A DNA stretch of 64,000 bases from Mycoplasma sp. 1578d (GTDB lineage Bacteria; Bacillota_I; Bacilli_A; Mycoplasmatales; Metamycoplasmataceae): positions 620,001 through 684,000 of the forward strand of contig NZ_CP102081.1 in NCBI RefSeq assembly GCF_024582695.1, written 5' to 3'. A program made the position numbers and the translations under genes. The notes under the pieces are model-generated. The model worked only from the letters and a program-made list of their open reading frames with translations, was not told the origin of the DNA and searched no databases. Shown in pieces: positions 21,394 to 31,518 of this stretch (positions within the stretch are counted from its first letter, which is position 1; the number at the start of each line of letters is the position of its first letter).

Positions 21394-23979
21394 ATGAAAC
21401 GCATTAAAGAATTTTTCAAGTTAAAAAATTGAAAAAGAATTTTAATCAGTGTTTTAACTCTTACATCTGCAGCAGTAACAATTGGCTTTGGAAGTAAATA
21501 TTATATTTCTCAAAATGTTAATAAATCAATTGAATATGGTGGGGGGGTTGAAGTTGTTGTCCAAGTGTCATCAAATGGACAAAATGCTGATAAAACCTTA
21601 ACTGAAAATGTTAATAAATTTCTTTTCGATCGTTTAACAGGTGGTACTGGTTTAAACGGAGTCTCTGTAAGTAGTGAAGGTGATGGAAAAATCCGAATCA
21701 CTAAAAGTGGTCAAATAAACGATTCTCAAAAAGATCAATTCTTAAAAGAAATCACTAGCAAACCAACTTTAACTTTTACCGATTCAGATCTTAAACCATT
21801 ATTTTATGATGGAGTTTTTGATGAAAACGGATCATTAAATAAAGGAGCTCCAGTTAATTGAATACCTCCTTTTGCTCCAAATGAAGCTAGAAGTTTAATT
21901 CAACAAGACGGAAAAAATATTGTTGAACTGAAATTGCTCAACCAAGAAGCTGTTAAACAATGAACAAGTGCTACTGAAAACATTTCCAAAAGACAAAATA
22001 AATCAATCTTAATGTGATTAAATATTTTAGAGTTAATCAATATTGCTAAAACTCAATATCCAAAAGATTGAGCTGAAGCAAGAGAAAACTTATGAAATTT
22101 TGTGCACGTGGGAAATAAACCTTTTGAAGTTATCACTGATCCAACTACACAACGTCCAATCGTTAGACAAAATCCATTCAAGAAAAATATAATTGATATC
22201 CAAGGTCGTTACCTAATTAGTGTTGCTTCTGTAGCAGCTCCATTAAACTCAGAAAAAATTATTATTAGTGGTAGCTTTACAAATAATGAAGCAAGGGATT
22301 TAGCTAATAGAATTAATTTTGGACTTAGTAATTATGATTTAACAATTGTTTCAAGTCATTATTTAGATTCAACTTTACAAAATAAAGCATTCTATTATGC
22401 AATGATTGCAGGATTATTAGTATTTATTGCTATTGCTGTATTTATGATCATTAATTATGGTTTACTTGGAATAATAAGCGCCTTTTCAATTTCTCTTTAT
22501 ATGTTCCTTGTATTACTTATTTTTACCGCGATCAAAGGCGAATATAGCCCTTCGACACTTGCTGCTTTAATTATCGGGATTGGAATTAGTGTTGATGCTA
22601 ACGTTATTACGTTTGAGAGACTTAAATCTGAAGTATATTCAGGAGATTCGCTCGATAAATCGTTTAAAACGTCCAATCGACTTTCGCTTTCGTCAATTAT
22701 TGATGCAAATATAACAACTATTATTATTGGATTTATTTTATTCTATTTAGGAACTAAAGAGGTTAAAGGGTTTGGAATTACACTCATTCTTTCAATTTTC
22801 TTTACCCTTGTTGTGATGCTTATCTTCACCCGTTTCCTTTCGACAATGATCGTAGGAACTGGTTTCTTTGATAAAAGATTATGAATGCTTGGAATTAGAA
22901 AAAACAGAATTAAGAACCCAGGGAAAATGACAATCAAAATTTCACAATTTGATTATTTAAAAAAGGCAAAATGATTTACTCTTGGTTCATTCATATTTAT
23001 CATTATTTCTTTAGTTGTATTTGGTTCGATTGCTGGAACAAATAAATCGTTTTGAACCGGAATAAACAGATCGCTTGAATTTAGTGGAGGAATTAATATT
23101 TCAATTCCAGGTCAAAATGATTTTTTAACAAAAACGCAAGCCGAATCAATACGTAATGCAATTATTCAAAATTCTTCAAATATTAATTTAAAAGATCCGG
23201 CTGAAATAATTTCAATCAATAAAACAAGTTTATCAACCGAAAATTATGTAATCAACATTAAAACATCGCAAATTCTTTCCCAAGTACAAATTGCTCAAAT
23301 TCGAGAATTAGCAAAAAACATAGTCGGAAGAGATATTTCAGCACAAGAATTGCAAATTCTACCTTCAGAAGCTTCAAAAATTGTTTTAAACGCTTTAATT
23401 GCTGTTGCTGTTGCATTTATTGGTATTATTGCGTATACATTAATTAGAATGAATTGAACCTTTGCTATAGCTGCTGTGTTAGGTCTTATGCACGACTTTA
23501 TCATAGTTGTTGCTTTTGTAATTATTACTAGATTACAAATCTCAACCATTATTGTAGCTGCTATGCTTTCAATTATTGGTTTATCAATTAATGACACTAT
23601 TGTTACCTTTGATCGAATTAGAGAAAAAATCAATAATGAATATCCAAATCAAATCTTGACCAAAGAAGAAATTAAGTCCATTGTGAATCAAGCGATTTCT
23701 GATACTTTAAAAAGAAGTCTATACACTTCTTTCTCTACAATTTTCGCAGTATTTATCTTATTAACTTTCGGAAGTGCAACTAATTTTGCATTTAATATTG
23801 TTATGTTATTTGGTATTTCGATTGGAGTTTATTCATCAATTTTCATTTGTTCATGAATTTGATCAAAACTTGAATTATTCAAACAAAAACAAATTCAAAG
23901 AAGAATTAATACTAGATACTGAGATATTTCACACCCAGATGAACAAACATTTGCTGGAATTAATGATTTTGAATATTAA
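21394..23979 (+). CDS. secDF: Fused protein translocase SecDF
   Basis: Proton-motive-force-driven accessory of the Sec translocon, 861 residues with many TGA Trp codons. The SecD half has TM1 at residues 10-32, the extracytoplasmic P1 region and the signature GISVDANVITFERLKSE (about 398-414). The SecF half has TM7 near 530 and the matching LSINDTIVTFDRIREKINNE near 730. About 12 helices in all, as in Bacillus SecDF. Fusion in one ORF is normal in Firmicutes and mollicutes. It has its own leaderless-type promoter and a terminator 10 nt after the stop. Confidence 0.95.
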
Positions 23980-24005
23980 ACAACTTTTTAAAAGTTGTTT
24001 TTTTC
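23978..24005 (+). terminator. Terminator after secDF
   Basis: AAACAACTTTTT / AAAAGTTGTTTTT hairpin with a T run, overlapping the end of the stop codon. Confidence 0.75.
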
Positions 24006-24032
24006 TTGCACGTTAATTGAGAATTAAAAATA

Positions 24033-24041
24033 TGGTATTAT
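24033..24041 (+). promoter_or_regulatory. Extended -10 promoter for obg
   Basis: TGG-TATTAT, 28 nt before the ATG at 24070. The gene has an AAGGAGAA ribosome binding site, so this is a leadered mRNA. Confidence 0.5.
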
Positions 24042-24069
24042 TTAGAAACTACTAATAAGGAGAAATTAA

Positions 24070-25335
24070 ATGGCACGTTTTATTGATGAAATCACAATTC
24101 AAGTTCAAGCTGGCAAAGGTGGAAACGGTATGGTATCGTTCCGTAGAGAGGCCCACGTTGATAAAGGCGGGCCTGATGGTGGAGATGGTGGAAACGGTGG
24201 TGATATTTATTTTATTGCCGATCCAGGAAAAAACACTCTCCTTAGCTTTTATAAAAATAAAATCATTATTGCAAATGATGGAGTTAAGGGCGGGCCTAAA
24301 AATCTTTATGGAGCTAATGCTGAACACAAATATGTTAAAGTACCAATCGGAACTTTGGTGTACAATGGCAAAAAACTAGTAGCTGATATCATCGAACCCA
24401 ACAAACCTTATCTTATAGCTAAAGGCGGAAAAGGTGGACGTGGAAATACTAAATTTAAAACATCTAAAAATACAGCTCCACGAATTTCAGAAAATGGAAT
24501 GCCGGGCGAAAAATACGAAGCTAAAATTGTACTTAAAATTCTATCTGATGTTGGTATTGTTGGTAAACCAAGTGCAGGAAAAAGCACCTTACTTTCAGCT
24601 ATTTCAAACGCAAAAGCAAAGATTGCTGATTATGATTTCACCACACTTGTTCCCCAATTAGGAATGGTGGAATTCCACGAAAAATCCTTTACAGTTGCTG
24701 ATTTACCTGGTTTAATTAAAGGCGCTTCGTTAGGCAAAGGGTTAGGAATTCAATTTTTAAAACACATTGAGCGTTGCAGGGTTATAGCTCAAGTAATTGA
24801 TTTTGGGAGTGAAGATAAAGATCCTATTTCTGATTACCAAACCATTAATAATGAACTTAAATCATACAACTATAAACTAGAAGAAAAACCTCAACTAATT
24901 ATTGCTAATAAAAGCGATCTTCCTTCATTTCAAGAGAATTTAAGTAAATTCAAATCTCAATTTCCTAATTTAGAAGTTGTGGTGATTTCAGCAATTTTAA
25001 GAGAAAATTTGGAAAAAGTTAAACAAAAATTATGAGAAATAATTCAGGAAGTTTCTTTAAAACCGATTCAAGAAGAAGAACAAGAAGTAAAAGAAATTAC
25101 TTTTGAACCTGATTATATTATTCATTCTCCTTATCGTGGACATTTTGATATCACGGGCAAAAAAGTGGAAGAGTTTTATCACAAAATTCCACTTAATTCT
25201 TATGATAATTTAGTTAGATTTAACAATATGATGAAGAAAATTGGAGTTTGAGACGAATTGCTTCGAAAAGGGATTAAACGTGGTGATACTGTTTCGATTT
25301 ACGGGCACCAAATGGAATGAGAAGATGAAGAATAA
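24070..25335 (+). CDS. obg: GTPase Obg/CgtA
   Basis: Ribosome-associated GTPase needed for 50S assembly and growth control. 421 residues. Gly-rich Obg domain (1-155, repeated GG motifs such as [15 protein letters not shown]). GTPase domain with G1 GKPSAGKST (165-173), G3 DLPG and G4 NKSD. The C-terminal OCT domain (about 350-421) contains [18 protein letters not shown] and [17 protein letters not shown] Trp codons occur in the C-terminal third. Monocistronic: own promoter, own strong terminator. Confidence 0.97.
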
Positions 25336-25360
25336 GCTACCGTAAAGGTAGCTTATTTAT
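25331..25360 (+). terminator. Terminator after obg
   Basis: AATAAGCTACC and GGTAGCTTATT frame a GTAAA loop, overlapping the stop codon. It faces the minus-strand tRNA-Leu terminator immediately to its right. Confidence 0.8.
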
Positions 25361-25361
25361 A

Positions 25362-25388
25362 TAAAAAACAGGATAATCAAATCCTGCT
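25362..25388 (-). terminator. Terminator after tRNA-Leu
   Basis: The minus strand has CAGGAT-TTGATT-ATCCTG followed by TTTTTTAT, about 26 nt beyond the tRNA 3' end. Confidence 0.65.
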
Positions 25389-25413
25389 TTGGAATATTAT
25401 AAAAAATATGTTT

Positions 25414-25497
25414 TGGTGCCCAAGACAGGACTTGAACCTGCACGGATTGCTCCAGCGGATTTTGAGTCCGCAGCGTCTACCATTCCACCACTTGGGC
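25414..25497 (-). tRNA. tRNA-Leu (anticodon CAA)
   Basis: 84 nt including the encoded CCA. Acceptor GCCCAAG pairs with CTTGGGC. The anticodon loop CTCAAAA gives CAA, reading UUG. A long variable arm and the GGTTCAAGTCC T-arm mark a class II leucine tRNA. Confidence 0.93.
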
Positions 25498-25524
25498 AGT
25501 AATGAAATTATACTATGATTTAGT

Positions 25525-26022
25525 CTAATAATTGTTTAAAATTCTTTGATAGTTAGTTTGGTTTTTAACAATATATCACGAACACAATTGTTCATATGTA
25601 AATCCAAGCATTTCAAAGGTTCCAATTGCAATCCGAAACGCATTATGTACAGTTTCTTTACAAGGATTTTGCATTATTTTAGTTAAAGCGATAAATAAAT
25701 TTTGTAACTGAAGATTTAAATTGGATGAGCAAACAATGGGTTCAATTTGATGTGGAACATTATAACGATTAGAAAACGAAACTAAAAAGTGAACTAAATC
25801 AGCAAATTCTTCTAAAACTTTTTTGTTATCTATGTTTTTGTTCTTTTTTCAATATTTAAATGATTGAATTTCGTTAGCAAATTCTGAAGCTTCAACAATT
25901 AAGGCAATTGTTCCATTCATAATGATTTGATCTTCAGATAAATTGGGATCTGTATCAACTGATTTCTCTTTGATTTTTTCATCTAAATCTTTTTGCATCT
26001 CGAATATTCTCGATAAATTCAT
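25525..26022 (-). CDS. Dimeric dUTPase-like all-alpha NTP pyrophosphatase
   Basis: 165 residues, visible only when TGA is read as Trp. The core EASEFANEIQSFKYWKKNKN followed by KKVLEEFADLVHFLVSF holds the paired acidic motifs (ExxxE and EExxD) that bind Mg and nucleotide in the dimeric dUTPase/MazG-like fold. Expected reaction is dUTP to dUMP and pyrophosphate, keeping uracil out of DNA. The ATG at 26022 has no clear ribosome binding site. It lies 44 nt downstream of a methyltransferase gene and just upstream of tRNA-Leu on the same strand. Family call is good; strict specificity for dUTP is inferred. Confidence 0.8.
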
Positions 26023-26066
26023 AAATATTATTATAAAGAATTTATCCGAAAAAACAACAAATAAGA

Positions 26067-26816
26067 TTATTTTTTGAGTACATAATAATATGCATTATCT
26101 GAAAATTTTTTAGTTTGTTCGCTCTCTTGAGCGATTTGATCTCTTTTGGCAATAAAAATCGGTGTAGGTAAGTTAGCTTGTTTAATCATTAATAAAACAT
26201 CACTTTTATTATAAAAACACAAAACTCCAGCCTTATCGTCGATATGATAAATTACATCTTCAGCTCTTCAGTTAGTATTATTAATTGAATCTCTTTGCTC
26301 TTGAATGTATTTTTGTTTAGCATCATCATTATCAACTTCATCAGCTGTAAAAATTAAAATTCCACCTTTTAATAGGGAATTTCAAGCACTTTGCAAAGCT
26401 TTTATTTTATTTTCGTGTCTAGGAATACACATTAATGAATTAAAAGTAAAAAAAGCTAGATGATAATAATCTTGTTTTAGAAAATGTGGCTGAGTTAGAT
26501 CATCTTGATAAAAGTTGACTACTGCTTTAGGATTTGAAGATAAATACTTTTGTTTTAAAGATTTAGCCAGCTTAATTGATAAACGACTAATATCATAACC
26601 ATCAATATTTAAATATCCTAATAATAGTGTATTAAAAGTAAATCTCCCTGGTCCACAACCTAAATCAGCTATTTTAATATTAAATTGATCTTTAAAGTAT
26701 TTATTTAATAATGTTTCTTCGGCTTTAAGTAATCCAACATTAAAAATCGCTTCAGAATAATATTGAAGCGATTTTTGGGTCTCATAACTTCTTGTATATT
26801 TAAGTGTGTCTTTCAT
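26067..26816 (-). CDS. Class I SAM-dependent methyltransferase
   Basis: 249 residues. Motif I is IADLGCGPGRFTFN (49-62), followed by GYDIS (acidic residue binding SAM ribose) and a motif IV-like DYYHLAFFTFNSLMCIP. There is no NPP[YF] or DPPY, so a DNA adenine or HsdM-type enzyme is unlikely; a small-molecule, protein or RNA methyltransferase fits better. The start ATG at 26816 lies 15 nt past the hsdS stop. Two TGA Trp codons extend it past residue 144. Substrate not recognisable. Confidence 0.75.
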
Positions 26817-26831
26817 AATTAAAAGTGAAAA

Positions 26832-28586
26832 TTATTTAAAAAAACTTAGTTCAGTTAAAAGTAAATTTCGATAATATTGGTATTGTTTGTTGACAAGCTC
26901 AATTTCGGCAGGTAAACCTTGATTTAAACTACTTGTTAATTGTTCAAAAGTATCAAGTATGTCTACTATTTTTTGTTGAGTTTGGATGTTTGGTAGAGTA
27001 ATTTTTAAGTTTAAAATAGTTTCTCTTGCTAACATAGGGATTCCGGCACTATAAGATTTTTCTCTAATGATATATTCTTGATTTTTTAAAAAATAATAGA
27101 GATATTTATTTAAAAGTAATGATTCATCTTTAGTTTTTACTATGTAGCAATTTGGATTAGCTCAAAAATTAGTTTTTCGAAATCCTACATACCCTAACGA
27201 AGAACCAACCTGTGAAATTGTAATTGTATTTTTTTGCTCGTTATATCTTTCTGAAAAACCCATTGGTATGATTCCACTATTAAATACAGGGTATTGTCCT
27301 TTAATTAATATAAAGTCTTTATCTAGTTTTTTACCATTAGTTAAATTAATATATTTTTCTAATTCAACATAATTAATAAATTCTAAATTATTTGAAATTG
27401 TGTCAAAAAAGACAAAATTAATTAGTTTAATTAAATCAATTGTTCAGGTTTCTGTATCTAGGTTTCTGTCAACTGAAGACACTTCAAATATGTTGCTTAC
27501 AAATGTTAATAATTTATTTCTATAATATTGATATTCTTTTTCTCTAATTTCAATTTCTGCAGGTAAACCAATATTGAGTTTTTCGCAAATTTGTTCAAAA
27601 TTATCTAATACATCAACAATTTTTTGCTGAATTTTGAAACTTGGAATAATAATTTCTATATCAAAAATATAAGAGGAATAAATATTGGGTATTCCACCTG
27701 TTGATTTTAAAGAATGAATATATTCTTGTTTATTTTTTAAGAAATGAAATAAGTATTTTTGAAGAACAATTTCTTCATTAGCGTGTATAGTGAAACAATT
27801 TGAAGCATAAATTGGTGTATCTCAAAAAGCAACAAAACCAGCTCCTGCCCCAGATGAAGCTACTGTTATTGAATTTTTGTCTCTGTTTGGAATATCTGTA
27901 TATTTTTTAACTTGTGTGCCACTTGATACTACAGGGTATTTAGTCCCTTCTGGAATGTCAATTTTTCATTGTCCTCTTTCAAATGAAACAACGTCTTTTA
28001 ATTTTCGTCTTTTAATATCAGTTAAATAATTAGTGTTTAAAAGTTGGTTTCTATAGTATGAATATTGCTTTTTTCTTGCTGTTAGCTCGGCTGTTAGCTC
28101 GGCTGTTAGCTCGGCTGTTAGCTCTTGGGAATAATCAGTTAATAAATCAAGAATTTCAACTATTTTCTCTTGAGTTTTAATGTCAGGCAATGTAATTTTT
28201 AAATTTAAAATAGAATCCTCAGACAATGAAAGTAGAGTTACTCCAGACGCTTGGTTTTTAATAAAATTTTCTTGGTTTTTAAGAAAGTAATATAAATATT
28301 TATTTAAAAGAACTTCTTCGTTCTTTGGTCTTAAAATGTAACAATGAGCGCTTGCTCAAAATTTGGTTCTTTGAAAATCAACAAATCCTGCTGAACCACC
28401 TTGAGAAACAGTAATTGTATTTTCCGGTTCATTATATTCATCAAAATAACCAATAGGTGTAACACCTCCATTGATAACTGGATATTTTCCATTAGATATC
28501 ATCTCATCTTTATTAAGTTGTTTACCTTTAGTTATTGTGATGTAATTTTCTAATTTAACATATTCTCTTTTTTCTAAATTATTCAT
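26832..28586 (-). CDS. hsdS: Type I restriction-modification specificity subunit HsdS with three TRD-CR units
   Basis: HsdS sets the DNA recognition sequence of a type I R-M enzyme. The frame is open from ATG 28586 to the stop at 26832 with TGA as Trp, 584 residues; I checked codon by codon from 28355 to 27036 and found no TAA or TAG. Normal HsdS is about 400 residues with two target recognition domains. Here there are three units. Unit 1: TRD near 8-115, conserved region near 118-180 with ELTA repeated four times (155-170). Unit 2: TRD about 190-300, CR about 305-365. Unit 3: TRD about 395-510, CR about 515-575. Each CR has the form 'LKITLPNIQTQQKIVDILD ... YYRN'. TRD1 and TRD3 resemble each other. 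Neither hsdM nor hsdR is in the window. It is likely a fusion of two hsdS genes; activity is uncertain. Confidence 0.85.
28078..28125 (-). repeat. Four tandem 12-bp units encoding ELTA in hsdS
   Basis: GCTGTTAGCTCG (plus strand) repeated four times without gaps; only the last base of the fourth copy differs. On the coding strand this reads as the Glu-Leu-Thr-Ala tetrapeptide in the helical spacer between TRD1 and TRD2. In EcoR124-family HsdS the number of TAEL repeats is known to change the length of the nonspecific spacer in the DNA target. Copy number changes by slippage keep the frame. Confidence 0.92.
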
Positions 28587-28607
28587 AGTTATGTAAGTCT
28601 TTTTTAA

Positions 28608-29696
28608 TTATTTACAAGATAATTCCTGATGTTTTTCTGGATTGTAGTTTTTAATAAATTCAACCATTAAATCAATAGTTGCTTGAATATCAACTAGTGA
28701 AGCAACTCCAATTGGACTGTGTAGATATCTTTGTGGAATTGAAATAGAAACTGTTTTAGTTCCGCCTTTGCCGTATTGAAGAACACTAGCATCAGTTCCG
28801 CCACCCATTGCAATATATTTATATGTCGGAATATTGTGGGTTTTAGCTAAATGCATTAACATTTCTAATATTTTGGGATCTGATAAAGTTTCTCCATCTT
28901 TAACAAGTAAATTTACTCCTTTACCTAGTGACGGAGTTCCTTTAATACATCCAGTTGTGTCGTGTGAAGCACCTGTATCTATTGCAAAAGCTACATCAGG
29001 ATTAATTAAACTAACTGAAGTTTTTGCTCCTCTAAGCCCAACTTCTTCTTGAACAGTACCAACAATGTATAAATCTACATCTAAGTCTAAATCGGACACA
29101 GCATTAGCAATAAATTCAATTGCTGTTACTCCAGCACGATTGTCCATGGCTTTTCCACCAACTAGATTATTAGCTAAAATTACTGTTTCTCCTGAAAGAT
29201 AGATTCGATCTCCAATATCAATACCTTCATCAAGTACTTCTTGTTTCTTCATAAAACCTAAATCAACAAAAAGTTCTTTTTCTTTTAGTGCTTGTTTTGC
29301 TTTTTCTTGTTCTAAAATGTGGATAGAAGTATGTCCAAATACTCCAGTATATTTTTTATTGGTTGCATTTGAAACTACAGTAACTTTAGTTCCAATGACT
29401 ACACTTGGTCATACTCCGCCAATGCTTGAAACTAATAAATTTCCATTTTCTTCAATGCTCCGAACAATATAACCAACTTCATCCATATGTGCGGCTAACA
29501 TTACTTTAGGTGCATTTGGATTTTTTGATTTTTTATAAAAAATCACTGAACCAAATCCATCTCTGCTTGCCTTGTAAGCATTACCTTTAATTGAGTTTTT
29601 AAGTTCATCAACTACTGGTTCTTCATAACGAGACATTGCTTCAATGTTCATATACACATTCAATCTGTTGAATAATTCTGTATATTTTTTATCCAT
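28608..29696 (-). CDS. M42 family metallo-aminopeptidase
   Basis: 362-residue cytoplasmic aminopeptidase of the glutamyl aminopeptidase/YsdC/FrvX family, which trims short peptides taken up or made by proteolysis. Two-metal site residues are recognisable: AAHMDEVGY (His near 70), AMDNRAGV (bridging Asp), the catalytic Glu pair GTVQEEVGLRGA and DTGASHDT; the third His is in RYLHSPIGV. TGA Trp after IGGV. The ATG at 29696 follows AAAGGAAAAAT. Located between hpt and hsdS, all on the minus strand with short gaps. Confidence 0.92.
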
Positions 29697-29728
29697 ATTT
29701 TTCCTTTAATTCTGGGCTTTAGTTTAAT

Positions 29729-30286
29729 TTATTCATCCTTATCTTCAATATATTGTGGGTCAAAAACACCAATATAAGGTAAGTTTCTTAATTTTTCTTT
29801 ATAATCAAGTCCAAATCCAACTAAAAATTCATCCGGAACAATAAATCCATAAAAATCAGCGTCTAATTTGGTTTTGCGATTGTGAGGTTTGTTCATCAGG
29901 GTAAGTATTTTGAGACTTTTTGGATTACGAGATAGTAACATTCCTTTGATTTTTGCAAGTGTAATTCCGCTATCAATAATATCTTCTATAATTAAAACGT
30001 CTTTGCCTTCGATATCAATGCTTAAATCCATAATAATTTTAACACTTCCACTTGATGCATGTGAACCACTATAACTTGAAGCGATTAAAAAATCAATTTG
30101 ATGATCGACATTAACACTTTTTATTAATTGAGCTAAGAAAGGTACTGAACCTTTTAGCAATCCGACTAGGATTAAATCTGAGCTATTTTTATAAATCTCA
30201 TTAACCCAATCTGCACATTTTTTGATATGTTCATTGATAAATTCTTGGTTAAATAAAACTTTTAATACTCTTGGATCTTTATTCAT
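29729..30286 (-). CDS. hpt: Hypoxanthine-guanine phosphoribosyltransferase
   Basis: Salvages hypoxanthine and guanine to IMP and GMP with PRPP, essential in organisms without purine synthesis. 185 residues. The PRPP loop is VLIIEDIIDSGITL and the PPi loop LVGLLKGSVPF; the C-terminal DEFLVGFGLDYKEKLRNLPYIG closes the site. The ATG at 30286 (AGGAGCACAAA upstream) begins MNKDPRVLKVLF, matching family N-termini; the longer open frame above it belongs to the overlapping kinase gene. It overlaps the upstream kinase by 8 nt. Confidence 0.95.
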   Translation of the reverse strand: MNKDPRVLKVLFNQEFINEHIKKCADWVNEIYKNSSDLILVGLLKGSVPFLAQLIKSVNVDHQIDFLIASSYSGSHASSGSVKIIMDLSIDIEGKDVLIIEDIIDSGITLAKIKGMLLSRNPKSLKILTLMNKPHNRKTKLDADFYGFIVPDEFLVGFGLDYKEKLRNLPYIGVFDPQYIEDKDE

Positions 30287-30953
30287 TTTGTGCTCCTGTT
30301 GTTTTTGTTTGTTTATAGTGATCGATTGCTTTGACTGCTTCTTCAAAAACTTCTTTTTCACTCTTGTCATTAGTATCGATAATGACATAATTTATTTTGT
30401 ATTTTTTAACAATATAAAGAAAGACATTTTTATAAACTTTATAAAGTTCATTAAAATATCCTTCGTTTTGCTCATAGGTATTAATTTCAACTTCTCTTCC
30501 CCGTTTAAATAACCGTTTTTTAAAGTTTTCAAAACTAATATCTAGGAAAATTGTGAATTCTGGTAATTCCTCATTGCTAACAAGCTCGTTAAAGAGTGCT
30601 TTGTAAGCATTGAATGATTTTCTTGGATATCCTTTTAAATTAACTGAAGCAAAAACATAATGCTCAGCACTAAAACGATCCAGAAAAATAATGTGCTCGT
30701 CTTTATTTAGTTTTTTCTCTTCAAATTCTTGAAGAATTTTTCTTACACTAGCGGTGTGATTTTCAACAACATAAACTTGAAAACTCACATCAATGTTTGC
30801 TTTCTTTTCGTAAAATCACTTTAAAAAAGTATTGAATACAACATCATCTTCTTCGTATTCATTTAATAAAAGTGATTTTTTGTAATGCTTATGAAGTTTT
30901 TTTGAAAGTGTACTTTTTCCACTACTAATCATTCCAGAAATACCAATTAACAT
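30279..30953 (-). CDS. Deoxynucleoside kinase (dNK/dGK type)
   Basis: Phosphorylates salvaged deoxynucleosides with ATP. 224 residues. P-loop GISGMISSGKSTL at 4-16, then the LKWFYEKKANIDVSFQV segment (Trp from TGA) that lines the substrate pocket, and the catalytic DRFSAEHYVFA (equivalent of the ERS/DRS motif). The lid arginines are in KKRLFKRGREVE. Mycoplasma genomes usually encode one to three such kinases acting on dA/dG/dC. The ATG at 30953 follows a GGGGTAAGGT stretch. It overlaps hpt by 8 nt, forming a nucleotide salvage pair. Confidence 0.88.
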
Positions 30954-30969
30954 ACCTTACCCCTTAAAT

Positions 30970-31002
30970 AAAAAAACAAAAACCAAAGAATAAATCTTTA
31001 GT
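30970..31002 (-). terminator. Terminator after greA
   Basis: The minus strand has ACTAAAG-ATTTATT-CTTTGGT then TTTTTGTTTTTTT, overlapping the greA stop codon. Confidence 0.6.
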
Positions 31003-31477
31003 CTTCTTGTGTTACGTTCATAATTTCAACATTAAATTTTTGTTGAGCATCTACTTCAACTGCGTCACCAGCTTTTCTACCTAAAATAGCTACTGCTAAA
31101 GGACTTTTGTTTGAAATTTTATCTTCAAATGGATTAGCATCATGAGTCCCCATGATGGTAATTTTTTTAATTTCGCCAGTTTCCAGGAATTTCAGAGTTA
31201 CAGTTGCCCCGATTCCGATTGAGGCACTGTGAGCATTTTCAATGATTTCAGCACGATCAAGAATTGATTCAAGTTCGTTAATTCTTCCTTCGACAAGTCC
31301 TTGACGATCTCTAGCTGCATCATATTCAGCATTTTCTGAAAGGTCGCCTTGAGCACGAGCTTCTTTAAGTGCATTTTGAACCGCAGGACGTTCAACATTA
31401 ACTAGTTGTTCATACTCTTTTTTATATTTTTCTAAAGTTTCTTTTGCTAGATAAATTTTTTCGCTTTGTGTTGACAT
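30998..31477 (-). CDS. greA: Transcription elongation factor GreA
   Basis: Rescues backtracked RNA polymerase by stimulating transcript cleavage. 159 residues: N-terminal coiled coil (1-77) with the tip acidic pair in ARAQGDLSENAEYDAARDRQ (Asp/Glu near 45-48), and the C-terminal FKBP-like domain (SIGIGATVTL, NPFEDKISNKSPL). The ATG at 31477 has an AAAGGAGC ribosome binding site. Terminator immediately downstream. Confidence 0.96.
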   Translation of the reverse strand: MSTQSEKIYLAKETLEKYKKEYEQLVNVERPAVQNALKEARAQGDLSENAEYDAARDRQGLVEGRINELESILDRAEIIENAHSASIGIGATVTLKFLETGEIKKITIMGTHDANPFEDKISNKSPLAVAILGRKAGDAVEVDAQQKFNVEIMNVTQED

Positions 31478-31518
31478 AATGCTCCTTTTTTATTTAAAAA
31501 ATTATAGCAATTTTAACC

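Noticed and set aside
26067-26816. Methyltransferase as HsdM partner of HsdS
   Set aside because: It has 249 residues, lacks NPP[YF] and the N-terminal HsdM domain, so it is not a type I modification subunit.
28078-28125. Tandem repeat as a CRISPR array or a noncoding satellite
   Set aside because: The units are contiguous 12-mers without spacers, they sit in the hsdS frame and encode ELTA, and no cas genes are nearby.
26832-28586. Two or three separate hsdS genes
   Set aside because: The frame is continuous, there is no ribosome binding site or suitable start codon before the third unit, and no stop between the units. A single fused ORF fits better.
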